Below, one piece after another: positions 17,541 to 26,370 of a stretch of 64,000 nt of DNA; the first letter of the stretch is position 1; each line of letters starts with the position of its first letter. The stretch is from Thalassospira profundimaris. GTDB lineage: Bacteria; Pseudomonadota; Alphaproteobacteria; Rhodospirillales; Thalassospiraceae. The notes beneath the pieces are model-generated. The model made no database searches. It was given only the letters and a program-made list of their open reading frames with translations, and was not told the DNA's origin. A program made the translations under genes and the position numbers. The stretch lies in contig NZ_JPWH01000001.1 in the NCBI RefSeq assembly GCF_003326755.1, forward strand, positions 304,227 to 368,226, in the 5' to 3' direction.

Positions 17541-18929
17541 TTGGCCCGCCTTTTACGCCGTATTGTGTTTTTCGGGTTGCTCGCACTGGTTGCGCTGGCC
17601 CCCTTGCCCTATGGCAGTAATCTTCCCTGGGCGTGGTCTTTGCTTTCGCTATGGGTCGGCATTCTGGTGGTGGTGGACGCGATTGCCTGTCTGATGTCGC
17701 CGCCTGAAGGCGAAAGACAGTTTTTCAAGCGCATTAAAATCCCGATGGTTCTGTTCTTTATTGTTGTGGCCTGGATTGTTGTTCAGGCAACACCGGGCAT
17801 TGTGCCCGCCATCGCCCACCCGATCTGGGCAGAGGCCAGCGCGCAACTGGGCATTCGGCTCGCCCCGCGTGTGACCATTGCCCCGGACCTGACATGGGAT
17901 GCGTTGATGGTGCTGTTGGCTTATGCTGGCGTATTTTGGCTTTCGGCCCGCTATGGCCGCAAGCGAGAGAATGCTTCGCTGATGCTGAAATTCTTTGTGC
18001 TGGTCTCAACCGCCTATGCGGTTTATGGCCTGGTGGTTTATTTCGGCGGCTGGGAGACGGTGCTGTGGTATCACAAAACCGCCTATCGCGGTGATTTGAC
18101 CAGCACCTTTATTAACCGCAACAGCTATGCCACCTATGCGGCGATTGGCCTTGTTGCGTCGCTGGTTTACCTGGTTAAGATCCTCGCCCGCGATTTCCGC
18201 GATGGCGGTACCGCGCGGCAGATTACCCGAAAAATGCTTGATGGCACTTTGGTAAGTGCCTGGTTGCCGTTGGTGGGCGTGCTGACCACCGGCACAGCCC
18301 TGATGCTCACCCATTCCCGCGCTGGCTTTGTCAGCGGCATGATTGGTGTGTTTGTGGCGCTGTTATGTTTCAGGTTCAGTAGGGCTGTATCGTCGCGCTT
18401 TGGCAATGTAATGATCGCCGGGGCGGTTTTGTTGGCAATTGGGGGCTTTGCAATCAGTGGGGCCGGATTGGAGAAGCGGTTTGAGTATCTGGAAGGGGCG
18501 CAGAAACAGCGAATGCACCTTTATGATGCCGTATCTGCTGCCGGGACACAGGCATTATCTACGGGGTATGGTTATGGCAGCTTTGAGTCGGGCTTTCGAC
18601 CATTCAAGGATGTGAAACTAAGCCCGTATACCTGGAGCCTCGCCCATAACAGTTACCTCGAATTTTATTTTGGCACCGGGCTGTATGGGCTTGTGACTGT
18701 GCTTGCCGCTTTCCTGCTTGTTTTTTATCAAATTACAAAGGGCGTATTTTCGGCCCGCAAAGATACTTTCTATCTGATTATTGGCACATCGGCGATGGTG
18801 ATTGTCGGTGCACATGCCTTGACGGATTTTAGCCTGCAGATGCCCGCGATGGGCATAGGGTTTGTTTTTGTGGTGGCAATGGCTTTTTCACGGAATGTGA
18901 TCGAACAAAACCGGCGCCAGCAGGTGTAA
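17541..18929 (+). CDS. O-antigen ligase/polymerase family membrane protein
   Basis: 462 residues, about 11 membrane spans. The Wzy_C signature is visible: 'MLTHSRAGFVSGMIGVF' followed by a long periplasmic loop containing 'YGSFESGFRPF' and 'LAHNSYLEFYFGTGLYGL' (the H-N-x-Y-L-(E/Q) motif). Such proteins either polymerise repeat units or join them to a lipid or protein acceptor in the periplasm. The start is placed at TTG 17541 because GGGGAG lies 6 bp upstream; in-frame ATGs at 17469/17472 lack a good site. A separate Wzy-like polymerase is encoded at 24935-26329, so this one may be the ligase or the polymerase of a second glycan. Confidence 0.85.
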   Translation: MARLLRRIVFFGLLALVALAPLPYGSNLPWAWSLLSLWVGILVVVDAIACLMSPPEGERQFFKRIKIPMVLFFIVVAWIVVQATPGIVPAIAHPIWAEASAQLGIRLAPRVTIAPDLTWDALMVLLAYAGVFWLSARYGRKRENASLMLKFFVLVSTAYAVYGLVVYFGGWETVLWYHKTAYRGDLTSTFINRNSYATYAAIGLVASLVYLVKILARDFRDGGTARQITRKMLDGTLVSAWLPLVGVLTTGTALMLTHSRAGFVSGMIGVFVALLCFRFSRAVSSRFGNVMIAGAVLLAIGGFAISGAGLEKRFEYLEGAQKQRMHLYDAVSAAGTQALSTGYGYGSFESGFRPFKDVKLSPYTWSLAHNSYLEFYFGTGLYGLVTVLAAFLLVFYQITKGVFSARKDTFYLIIGTSAMVIVGAHALTDFSLQMPAMGIGFVFVVAMAFSRNVIEQNRRQQV

Positions 18930-19159
18930 AAACAAAATTGCAGATTCTTGCTATTAATCGCCCTACTCGTTTGAATGGCTGTTGTACATTTGATTATTTG
19001 GTAGCTGTTTTTTGTCCACACACGATGTGCGCCTGAAGCGTATTTCGGTGTGGATTTTTTTATTTCCGCAACATCACAGGATACGAGACACCAACTGGAC
19101 GCATGTCATGCGCCCGGAAGGGATAACTGTATTCTGTTGGCAGAACAGGGATGCTTTTA

Positions 19160-20131
19160 ATGGCCTGGTTGAACTACGACATTACGGGAAAGCGGATTTT
19201 TATTGCCGGTCATACTGGTATGGTTGGTGCTGCTCTTGTGCGCCGGTTTGAGCAGGAAGATTGCACAATTTTAACTTGCCCGCGTCCTGAGTTGGATCTT
19301 CTTGATCAGGCTGCTGTTCATGATTGGCTGCAAAAGGAAAAACCCGATTTGGTGATTATTGCAGCGGGTAAATCGGGCAGTGCCTTGGCCAATCAGAATC
19401 GTTCGGCAGATTTCATGTATGAAAATCTGGCAATCTCAATGCACCTGATTCATGGTGCATATCTGGCTGGTGTTGAGAAACTGATCAATATTGCCGCGCC
19501 TCATATTTATCCGGAAATGGTTCATGTACCCACTTCCGAACATAGACTTATGTCAGGGCCGCTTGACAAAGCCTATGAATCCTCGGCAACGGCACGCCTG
19601 GCGGCTTTGCATCTTTGTGATTGTTATTATCGCCAGTACCAGAAGGATTTCCTCACAATTGTGCCAGCGGAAATATATGGACCGGGTGATAATTATGATC
19701 CGTTATCGGGCCGGGTGATGCCCGCATTCATTCGCGGTGCAGAGGAGGCGAAAAAGGCCAATCTGACGCATATGCCAATATTGGGCCATAGTACGGCAGT
19801 GCGCGAATTTATATATGTTGATGATTTCGCTGATGCGCTTGTTGTTATCATCAAACATCACCAGAGCCACCACTTGGTTAATGTTGGCGTGCGCGAGAGC
19901 ATTACGATGGCGGATCTTTTTTATAAGGTAACCGATATTGTCGGCTTTGATGGGCAGCCTAAATTTTTACGCAAAATACCTCATGGCGTAGCTGAACGGT
20001 TTTTAAGCAGCTCAGGCGCAGAATTTTGTGGTTGGCGTCCGAAATATACCCTCGATGAAGGGATTGAAAAGGCGTGGCAGGCTTATTTAAAGGGTGATTA
20101 TCGGGAATATGACTTGAATCTTAAAGTTTAA
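19160..20131 (+). CDS. GDP-L-fucose-synthase-like SDR lacking the catalytic residues
   Basis: 323 residues of the extended SDR family, collinear with E. coli GDP-L-fucose synthase (WcaG): 'RIFIAGHTGMVGAAL' NADP-binding loop, 'ELDLLDQAAVHD', 'AAGKSGSALAN', 'ADFMYENL', 'VREFIYVDD', 'GWRPKYTLDEGIEKAW'. However, by that alignment the catalytic Ser107/Cys109 become Ala113/His115 ('IAAPHIYP'), Tyr136 and Lys140 become Ser142 and Arg146 ('SATAR'), and His179 becomes Arg185. It should therefore not catalyse epimerase-reductase chemistry in the normal way. ATG 19160 is preferred (AGGG 9 bp upstream) over ATG 19151. No GDP-mannose dehydratase (gmd) gene is nearby. It may be a binding/regulatory pseudo-enzyme or have a new activity. 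Confidence 0.85.
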   Translation: MAWLNYDITGKRIFIAGHTGMVGAALVRRFEQEDCTILTCPRPELDLLDQAAVHDWLQKEKPDLVIIAAGKSGSALANQNRSADFMYENLAISMHLIHGAYLAGVEKLINIAAPHIYPEMVHVPTSEHRLMSGPLDKAYESSATARLAALHLCDCYYRQYQKDFLTIVPAEIYGPGDNYDPLSGRVMPAFIRGAEEAKKANLTHMPILGHSTAVREFIYVDDFADALVVIIKHHQSHHLVNVGVRESITMADLFYKVTDIVGFDGQPKFLRKIPHGVAERFLSSSGAEFCGWRPKYTLDEGIEKAWQAYLKGDYREYDLNLKV

Positions 20132-20203
20132 ATTTTACGTTGTGCCAAGATCACAGGTTGCAATAGTAATACTAATTCTAATGTGTACCCCGTTTAAATT
20201 CAG

Positions 20204-20227
20204 GGAAGGTCACGATTGTGACCTTCC
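20204..20227. terminator. Hairpin between convergent genes, overlapping the manC stop
   Basis: GGAAGGTCAC / GTGACCTTCC, perfect 10-bp stem with a GATT loop, spanning the stop codon of the minus-strand gene. Flanks are not T-rich, so its role as a terminator is tentative. Confidence 0.4.
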
Positions 20228-21652
20228 GTATCGATCTTCAAACCTGACGATATCATCTTCGCCAAGGTAGCTTCCTGATTGAACCTCAATCAATTCAAGC
20301 GGAATTTTACCAGGATTTTCAAGGGCGTGAACGTCACCAAGGGGTATGTAGGTTGACTGGTTTTCCCCAAGAAGGATCGTTTTTTCCCCAATCGTTACCT
20401 TGGCGGTGCCACTCACAACGATCCAGTGTTCTGCACGATGATGGTGCATTTGAACCGATAGTTTCTCGCCCGGCTTCACCGTAATGCGTTTAACCTGGTA
20501 TCGTGCGCCTTGATCGACAGAATCATATTTGCCCCAGGGTCGGTAAACCTCGCGATGATCGCTTTGTTCGCGCCGGTTTTGATCTTTAAGTTTGCCAACG
20601 ATGTTTTTAACATCCTGAACCTTGTCTTTGGCGGCGACCATTACGGCGTCTTTGGTTTCCACAATCACGACATCTTGTACACCTATGGCCGTGACGAGCC
20701 GAGATGTCGAGTGGATGTAACTGTTACTTACCTGATCGGTAATCACGTCGCCAACATAAACATTGCCATTCGGACACTGGTCTTTGAGTTGCCATAATGC
20801 CGACCATGACCCGATATCGCTCCATTCGATATTCATGGGAATGACAGCGGCGTTTTGGGTGCGTTCCATCAATGCGTAATCGACGGAAATATCTTTCGCC
20901 TTGGCGAAACTCTCGGCGTCAATACGAATGAAATCAAGGTCTGTCGTTGCTTGCTCAAGGCTGGTACGACACGTTGCCACCAATTCTGGCTCATATTTGT
21001 TCAACTCATCAAGAAATACCGATGCTTTGAACATAAAGATTCCGCTATTCCAGCAGAACTCACCCGATCGAATGTAGCCTTCGGCAGCGTCCTGGTTAGG
21101 TTTTTCCGTAAACGCCTTCACATCAAAGGTGTTATCGGCGATGGCAGTAAGTACCGCACCTTTTTCGATGTAACCATATCCCGTTTCAGAATAAGCAGGC
21201 TGAATACCGAAGCAGACGATTTTTCCTGCATTCGCGGCCTTGGTCCCATCTTCGATATAGGCAGAAAATTTTCTCGCATCACCGATGAAATGATCGGCGG
21301 GCATCACCAGAAGGATCGGATCGGATGATCCTTCCTGAGATAAAGCGTGAAAAGCAGCCAATGTAATGGCTGGAGCTGTATTGCGGGATAGGGGTTCCAA
21401 TAGAATATCTGCATTTGAAATATTGGCTTCGCGAATTTGCTCAGCAGCCAAAAAGCGATGATCTTCGTTGCAAATCACAATCGGGCAATGATTGGATATT
21501 TGGGCACCACGTATAAGTGTACCTTGAATCATTGTTTCTTCTGCGGAAACAAGCGGTAGGAATTGCTTAGGATAGCTTTTCCGGGAAAGAGGCCATAAAC
21601 GGGAACCTGATCCACCACTTAGGATTACAGGAATAATTTCTTGATTTTTCAT
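20210..21652 (-). CDS. manC: Mannose-1-phosphate guanylyltransferase/mannose-6-phosphate isomerase
   Basis: 480 residues, the normal length of the bifunctional AlgA/ManC/CpsB type. The N-terminal nucleotidyltransferase domain has 'VILSGGSGSRLWPLSRKSYPKQFLPL' (pyrophosphorylase signature) and 'AFTEKPNQDAAEGY' (FVEKP-type mannose-1-P site). The C-terminal cupin domain has the type II PMI zinc motif 'QMHHHRAEHWIVVSGTA'. It makes GDP-mannose, the donor for mannosyl residues and the precursor of GDP-fucose and GDP-rhamnose. The start at ATG 21652 gives the family-typical N-terminus and has GGGGAGG upstream, overlapping the end of the epimerase gene 4 bp away; a longer frame to 21775 exists but would overlap that gene for 120 bp. 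Confidence 0.93.
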   Translation of the reverse strand: MKNQEIIPVILSGGSGSRLWPLSRKSYPKQFLPLVSAEETMIQGTLIRGAQISNHCPIVICNEDHRFLAAEQIREANISNADILLEPLSRNTAPAITLAAFHALSQEGSSDPILLVMPADHFIGDARKFSAYIEDGTKAANAGKIVCFGIQPAYSETGYGYIEKGAVLTAIADNTFDVKAFTEKPNQDAAEGYIRSGEFCWNSGIFMFKASVFLDELNKYEPELVATCRTSLEQATTDLDFIRIDAESFAKAKDISVDYALMERTQNAAVIPMNIEWSDIGSWSALWQLKDQCPNGNVYVGDVITDQVSNSYIHSTSRLVTAIGVQDVVIVETKDAVMVAAKDKVQDVKNIVGKLKDQNRREQSDHREVYRPWGKYDSVDQGARYQVKRITVKPGEKLSVQMHHHRAEHWIVVSGTAKVTIGEKTILLGENQSTYIPLGDVHALENPGKIPLELIEVQSGSYLGEDDIVRFEDRYGRSQS

Positions 21653-21656
21653 GACT

Positions 21657-22682
21657 TTAGTCGCCTCCCCAATCTGAAGGTTTTTGCTTTTTCCATCTTT
21701 CGAAAGCTTCAACAAGAGAGTATTTATAGCAATAACCTGTCGAAATAAGGTTTTGCGGAATGATGTTATTGTCACGAACTGTCTTACGCACTCGCGTAGG
21801 ATTTATTGGAATGTTGATTTTTAAAAGTTTAGATATTATTTTCAATAAATAAGAGGATATTAATATAATAAACAATGGAAAGCTTGGGGTAAATCGATTT
21901 GATGAAGAAACCATTTTGATGGCAGAGACATATTCAGCTAAAGATATTGGGTCTCTCATTCCAAAATTGAATATACAAGGTAGGTTTTTATTTTCATTTT
22001 TTTTGTTTAGGCACCAAAAAATCGCACGGCAAAGTTCTTCTACATAAATACCGGCTTTTTTTGTTTTTTTATTTCCGGTGAAGGCAAAGTATCCACCCAA
22101 CACAGATTTGATCAATCTTGTAACATTTCCGCCCTCTCCGGGGCCAAAAACGACCCCTGGCCGTGCGATAAGCAAATTTCGGTCTTGAAGTTTTTTTTCC
22201 AACCATCCGATATGAATATACTCCGAAATTAATTTGGAGTTTCCATATGGGGTGAATGGAACAGTTGTTGTTGTTTCTGTTGCTGGTTTTGTTGCGGTTC
22301 CATATACTGAAATAGAACTTGTAAAAACTATGTTTTTACAGTTAACTTTCTCCGCAAAAGCACATACATTTTTTGCGCCTTTAATATTTGTTTCATAGTA
22401 TTCAATAGGGGCATGACCCGGTTCTCTATGGATCGCTGCAAAATTTGCTATTAGCGTTATTTCTTCATTTGGACGCCAGGTAATTTCATCGCGAACATCA
22501 CCTTTTATAAAAGTAATATTTTGACTCATTTCGGCCAAAAGATTGATTCTAAATGGATCTTTTTCTTTTAATGGCGCAATATCATATAAATACACATGAC
22601 TAAACCCCATTTTTTCGATCGCGTATTTGGCGAAGAATACGCCGATAAATCCGCTTCCACCAAACAAAACGGCTGTTTTCAA
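21657..22682 (-). CDS. NAD-dependent epimerase/dehydratase (extended SDR)
   Basis: 341 residues. 'VLFGGSGFIGVFFAKY' is the Rossmann dinucleotide loop (GxxGxxG), 'IANFAAIHREPG' the usual active-site region, 'VFTSSISVYG' carries the catalytic Ser, and 'YGNSKLISE' is the YxxxK motif, so this SDR is intact, unlike the one at 19160. It probably converts an NDP-sugar (UDP-Gal/GlcNAc-type 4-epimerase or dehydratase). The gene overlaps the following GT4 gene by 4 bp and precedes manC closely, forming part of the minus-strand glycan operon. GC content drops abruptly here compared with manC, which marks the edge of an AT-rich strain-specific block. Exact substrate unknown. Confidence 0.85.
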   Translation of the reverse strand: MKTAVLFGGSGFIGVFFAKYAIEKMGFSHVYLYDIAPLKEKDPFRINLLAEMSQNITFIKGDVRDEITWRPNEEITLIANFAAIHREPGHAPIEYYETNIKGAKNVCAFAEKVNCKNIVFTSSISVYGTATKPATETTTTVPFTPYGNSKLISEYIHIGWLEKKLQDRNLLIARPGVVFGPGEGGNVTRLIKSVLGGYFAFTGNKKTKKAGIYVEELCRAIFWCLNKKNENKNLPCIFNFGMRDPISLAEYVSAIKMVSSSNRFTPSFPLFIILISSYLLKIISKLLKINIPINPTRVRKTVRDNNIIPQNLISTGYCYKYSLVEAFERWKKQKPSDWGGD

Positions 22683-23830
22683 TTTAATTCCCCTCTGGTA
22701 GCATTTTCCATAAATTTATTAATTTTTTCATTGAAAACATCGATGGAAAATTTATGAGAATGATTGTGTATTTCTTGTGCATTGAGTCTAACACCCCCTT
22801 CTTCAAATAATAATACTGATTTCAATAAATTTTCATAACCTGCAGATTCGTATAAAATGCCTGTTTCACCTGGTATAACTGTATCTAAAATGCCGCCTTC
22901 CTTCAGAGCAATAACCGGTGCACCGCCTGCCATAGCCTCAACTGGGACTATTCCAAAATCTTCTTTTCCAGGAAAAATTAGCGCCTTGCACGTTTGGAAA
23001 AGCGTTTGAAGATCGTTATCGCTCACCTTACCTAAAAATTGAATATTATTATTAGCTATTTTCTTTAGCCTTTTCTCGTCTTCACCCCCGCCGACGACTT
23101 TTAGAGGGAGGTTGGCCTTGTTAAAGGCTAGAATAGCATCTTCGGGTCGTTTGTATTTGGTGAGTTGCCCCGCATAAAGATAAAAATCACTTCTGGCATT
23201 ATTTGGATGAAATTTCATCACATCAACCGGCGGATGAATTATAGTAGATTCTCTGCGATAAAATTTTTTTATTCTCGCGGAAATAAAACTTGAATTGGAA
23301 ATAAAATAATCAACACGATCTGCTGATAATCTGTCCCATATTCTTAATTTATGAGATATTATAGTAAAGAAAAGTCTTGTTAAAAATGAAGAATCCTTTT
23401 TATAAAGATGATACATATCCCAAATATAACGCATCGGAGAGTGGCAATAACAAATGTGTATAGTATCAGGATTGGTTATTATACCTTTTGCAGGACCGGA
23501 TTCGCTAGATATAACTATATCATATTCGGACAAGTCAAGTTCCTCTAAGGCAACAGGCATTAAAGGTAAATATTTTTGATAATATTTTTGTGATAATGGT
23601 AGTTTTTTAATAAAAGTATATCTAATATTTCCCGTGTAATTAACAGGCAAGCTTTTTTTTATGATTTCATCGCGTCCGGTATGCAAAAAAACATCAGCTG
23701 TTGGGAACATTTTTAAAAGTTGCAATAAAACCTTTTCTCCACCTCTGTTGTTTATCCACCAGTAATGGACAATTGCTAATTTTTTTTTCTTTAATTTTTC
23801 TTTCATCTTTCCCTGCTTCAAAAAAATCAT
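22679..23830 (-). CDS. Glycosyltransferase family 4
   Basis: 383-residue GT-B enzyme. The acceptor domain has 'LAIVHYWWINNRGGEKVLLQLLKMFP'-type features (short motif RGGEKVL), and the donor domain has 'FYLYAGQLTKYKRPEDAI', 'KVVGGGEDEKRLK', 'IQFLGKVSDNDLQTLF' and the EX7E motif within 'PGKEDFGIVPVEAMAGGAPVIA'. These resemble WbaZ/WbdA-like mannosyltransferases, which would fit the GDP-mannose supply from manC, but this is inference. It overlaps the epimerase gene by 4 bp. The start ATG 23830 has no clear ribosome-binding site; ATG 23806 is an alternative. Confidence 0.88.
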   Translation of the reverse strand: MIFLKQGKMKEKLKKKKLAIVHYWWINNRGGEKVLLQLLKMFPTADVFLHTGRDEIIKKSLPVNYTGNIRYTFIKKLPLSQKYYQKYLPLMPVALEELDLSEYDIVISSESGPAKGIITNPDTIHICYCHSPMRYIWDMYHLYKKDSSFLTRLFFTIISHKLRIWDRLSADRVDYFISNSSFISARIKKFYRRESTIIHPPVDVMKFHPNNARSDFYLYAGQLTKYKRPEDAILAFNKANLPLKVVGGGEDEKRLKKIANNNIQFLGKVSDNDLQTLFQTCKALIFPGKEDFGIVPVEAMAGGAPVIALKEGGILDTVIPGETGILYESAGYENLLKSVLLFEEGGVRLNAQEIHNHSHKFSIDVFNEKINKFMENATRGELN

Positions 23831-23834
23831 TCAA

Positions 23835-24938
23835 TTATATAACTTGTTTTTGAATGGCGTTATATATTTTTTCCGCGGATCGTTGCCATGAATATTTTTC
23901 CGAGTTAATCAAGCCTCTATTTTTAAGTTCTTCACATAAAGAGACATCTCTTATAAGGAGCTCTATTTTATTTGCTATATCACGATAGTCGAATGGATTG
24001 CAGTATAAGATGCTCTCTCCTCCAACTTCATGAAAAACTGGAATGTCAGATGCGATTACTGGGCACTGACACTTTTGAGCTTCGATGATTGGAAGTCCGA
24101 ATCCCTCTGAAAAAGACGGATAAATTAGGCATTTCGCGTGTTGATATAAGTTTTTGAGCTCAGTATCTGTGACTCTACCAATAAATTTTACATTTTTTAG
24201 TTCTATGTCGTCTTTCGAAAAATTAAAATTTTTGTTAGGTGTGCCGGTAATGATAAGTTGGTAACTTTTGTCCTCAAGAGACAGAAATGATTTAATGATG
24301 TTTGAAAAGTTCTTGTGATAGGAAAATGGCGAGATTGATAGAATATATTTTTTTTTGAATGTTTCAGTGATCGCGTTGGAAGAGAATGTTTCTGATGTTG
24401 CGTTGGGTGCTATTATAATTTCCTTTTTTGTTTTATAAAATTTCAAAATATCTTTTTTGCTCTCGTGACTGACAGTGATTATTGGCGAAGATCTTTTGAG
24501 TGCTAAAGGGATTATCGCTTTATATATAGCGGTAAACAAAAAAGAATGTATACGTGGCTTTCTTGCAAACTGTATGTCATGTAGAACTAGGGCATTCTTC
24601 GTTCCAAAAATCGGTGCGGTATTTGCTAAATTTAGAAGTATGTAATTTCTCTTTTTTATGAAATAAAATGGTAATACAAATTGTTCCCATATATGGCCAT
24701 TAAAAAATCCAAAGTTCACTATTTTAATGGATGTGTGATTTTTTAGCATATATTTTTTGGGTGGAGCAACAAATATCAAATTTTCATCAATTTCAGAAAG
24801 TTTCTTACATATTTCTTCTGCGTAACGCTGAACACCGGTTGTGTGCTGCGTGAGATAACGACAATTTACGTAAATTTTTTTGCTCATTCTTGACATCACG
24901 TTAGTTTTGTTTGTTGTCGATAAAATTTTTTTCATCAC
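23835..24938 (-). CDS. Glycosyltransferase family 4
   Basis: 367 residues. 'YVNCRYLTQHTTGVQRYAEEI' at the N-terminus is the TGVQRY/TGIGRY motif of GT4 enzymes related to WbpY and mannosyltransferase B. The donor domain has 'YILSISPFSYHKNFSNII', 'VKFIGRVTDTELKNLY' and 'YPSFSEGFGLPIIEAQKCQCPVIAS' (EX7E motif: E in SEGFG and IIEAQ). It probably adds mannose or a related hexose to the lipid-linked repeat unit at the inner membrane. It overlaps the upstream polymerase gene by 4 bp. Several in-frame ATGs exist at the start; the conserved domain begins at about residue 20, so MSKKIYVNC (~24887) is a possible shorter start. Strongly AT-rich. Confidence 0.88.
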   Translation of the reverse strand: MMKKILSTTNKTNVMSRMSKKIYVNCRYLTQHTTGVQRYAEEICKKLSEIDENLIFVAPPKKYMLKNHTSIKIVNFGFFNGHIWEQFVLPFYFIKKRNYILLNLANTAPIFGTKNALVLHDIQFARKPRIHSFLFTAIYKAIIPLALKRSSPIITVSHESKKDILKFYKTKKEIIIAPNATSETFSSNAITETFKKKYILSISPFSYHKNFSNIIKSFLSLEDKSYQLIITGTPNKNFNFSKDDIELKNVKFIGRVTDTELKNLYQHAKCLIYPSFSEGFGLPIIEAQKCQCPVIASDIPVFHEVGGESILYCNPFDYRDIANKIELLIRDVSLCEELKNRGLINSEKYSWQRSAEKIYNAIQKQVI

Positions 24939-26329
24939 ATAGTTCGCTGTTTTGATTCACGTATATGTTGCCTTAATGCATAGCTTAGTAAAAAGCATTT
25001 TCCTCCAACGACAGCATTTAATGGTGTGGGTGATAAAAACATAAACTCCAATAAAAAATGAACCAAAGGAAAAGACAAGAGAGAAAATTCTAATATTGAC
25101 CCGGAAGAAAATCTGATCAAAAATTTATATGAAAATGCAATGCTTGCGAGAACAAAAACTAATAGACCAATAATTCCTACTGGTTTAATTATTTGAATTA
25201 ACGTAAATTGAATCGCTGTGCGAATGAACGGGTTTTTTTCTTGGTCAATTTCTTTCATCTCTCCACCGTCATTTGATGTATCGGAAATAATATTATAATA
25301 TCCACCATCTCCTATTCCGAATAATTGTGCATAATACCCATAATTCTCTACTGCAATGAAGTAATCGTTTAATTGTCCTTTTCTGGTTTCTATTGCGGTG
25401 CTGTTTAAAAATAATGATAAAAAGGCAGAAGCAAATACAATGGAAATCGCAATCATTATGTAAGCATGAACGGATATTTTTCGGTAAATGAAATTTATCA
25501 ATGTATATGAAATCATAATCACCAGTATTATTACGTAAATATATTTGTAGAAATTTACAAAAACAAGAATTGATATCAATCCGGATGTTGCCAGTAATTT
25601 TTTATTTTCAAATCTCTTTGGGTAAAGTATATATAAGAAAAAATAAGCTAAGTAAGTTATGGACAGGTAATATATGTTGTCTTGATCTATTACTGTTGTG
25701 TTTAAGAAGTATCTTTTCCACGTATAATTTTGAAACAAAAAGGAACTTATTAAACCTGATGAATAATTTATCAAATCAATCATACAAAAGAATAGTAACA
25801 ACTTCGTAGGGTTGTTGACTTTGCAATTATCCCGTAGGATTAAGACTATTGTGATCATGTATAAGTAGCCACGATACGGCCTTATCTGATTAATCCATTG
25901 TGCTTGATTTGCTGGATCATCATGTCCTAGAAATACGATAAAAGAAAGTAACGATAATAATGATAAAGAGACGTCTCTAAAAAAGCAAAACTTAATGAAT
26001 CCATATTCATCGAATTCATTTATCCTCGTTATGTTTTTTCTCGTTATTAACGTCTTGGCCAAATAAAACACAAGAAAGGCAAAAAATATTATATCTATCC
26101 AGCTTAAAGGGCCAACTGCTTTTTGATGGTAAATGTAGTTTCTGGCGATTACTATGTTGAAGTCATGTATTGGTTTTACCATGATATTGTATGAAGAGTA
26201 GGTGGCTATTATGTATAAGAATATTAGATTAAAATTGGATCTTTGATTTATAAATGCATATATAAGTGCAGCGACAGTCAATCCACAGAAAACATAGTTG
26301 TCGTAAAATATTGCTGATGAAATGCCCAT
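24935..26329 (-). CDS. Wzy-like polysaccharide polymerase (integral membrane)
   Basis: 464 residues with about 11-12 hydrophobic helices and a long periplasmic loop between residues ~300 and 370 ('NSTAIETRKGQLNDYF', 'FGIGDGGYYNII'). It has no recognisable domain beyond this layout, but topology, position between glycosyltransferase genes and extreme AT-richness are typical of Wzy, which polymerises flipped repeat units in the periplasm. It overlaps the next gene by 4 bp. An O-antigen ligase-type gene with the classic Wzy_C motif is elsewhere (17541). The assignment is by context and topology rather than by motif. Confidence 0.7.
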   Translation of the reverse strand: MGISSAIFYDNYVFCGLTVAALIYAFINQRSNFNLIFLYIIATYSSYNIMVKPIHDFNIVIARNYIYHQKAVGPLSWIDIIFFAFLVFYLAKTLITRKNITRINEFDEYGFIKFCFFRDVSLSLLSLLSFIVFLGHDDPANQAQWINQIRPYRGYLYMITIVLILRDNCKVNNPTKLLLFFCMIDLINYSSGLISSFLFQNYTWKRYFLNTTVIDQDNIYYLSITYLAYFFLYILYPKRFENKKLLATSGLISILVFVNFYKYIYVIILVIMISYTLINFIYRKISVHAYIMIAISIVFASAFLSLFLNSTAIETRKGQLNDYFIAVENYGYYAQLFGIGDGGYYNIISDTSNDGGEMKEIDQEKNPFIRTAIQFTLIQIIKPVGIIGLLVFVLASIAFSYKFLIRFSSGSILEFSLLSFPLVHFLLEFMFLSPTPLNAVVGGKCFLLSYALRQHIRESKQRTM

Positions 26330-26370
26330 GAATTAATACCGTATTCTGCCTTTAGCGTAAAAAAATTATG

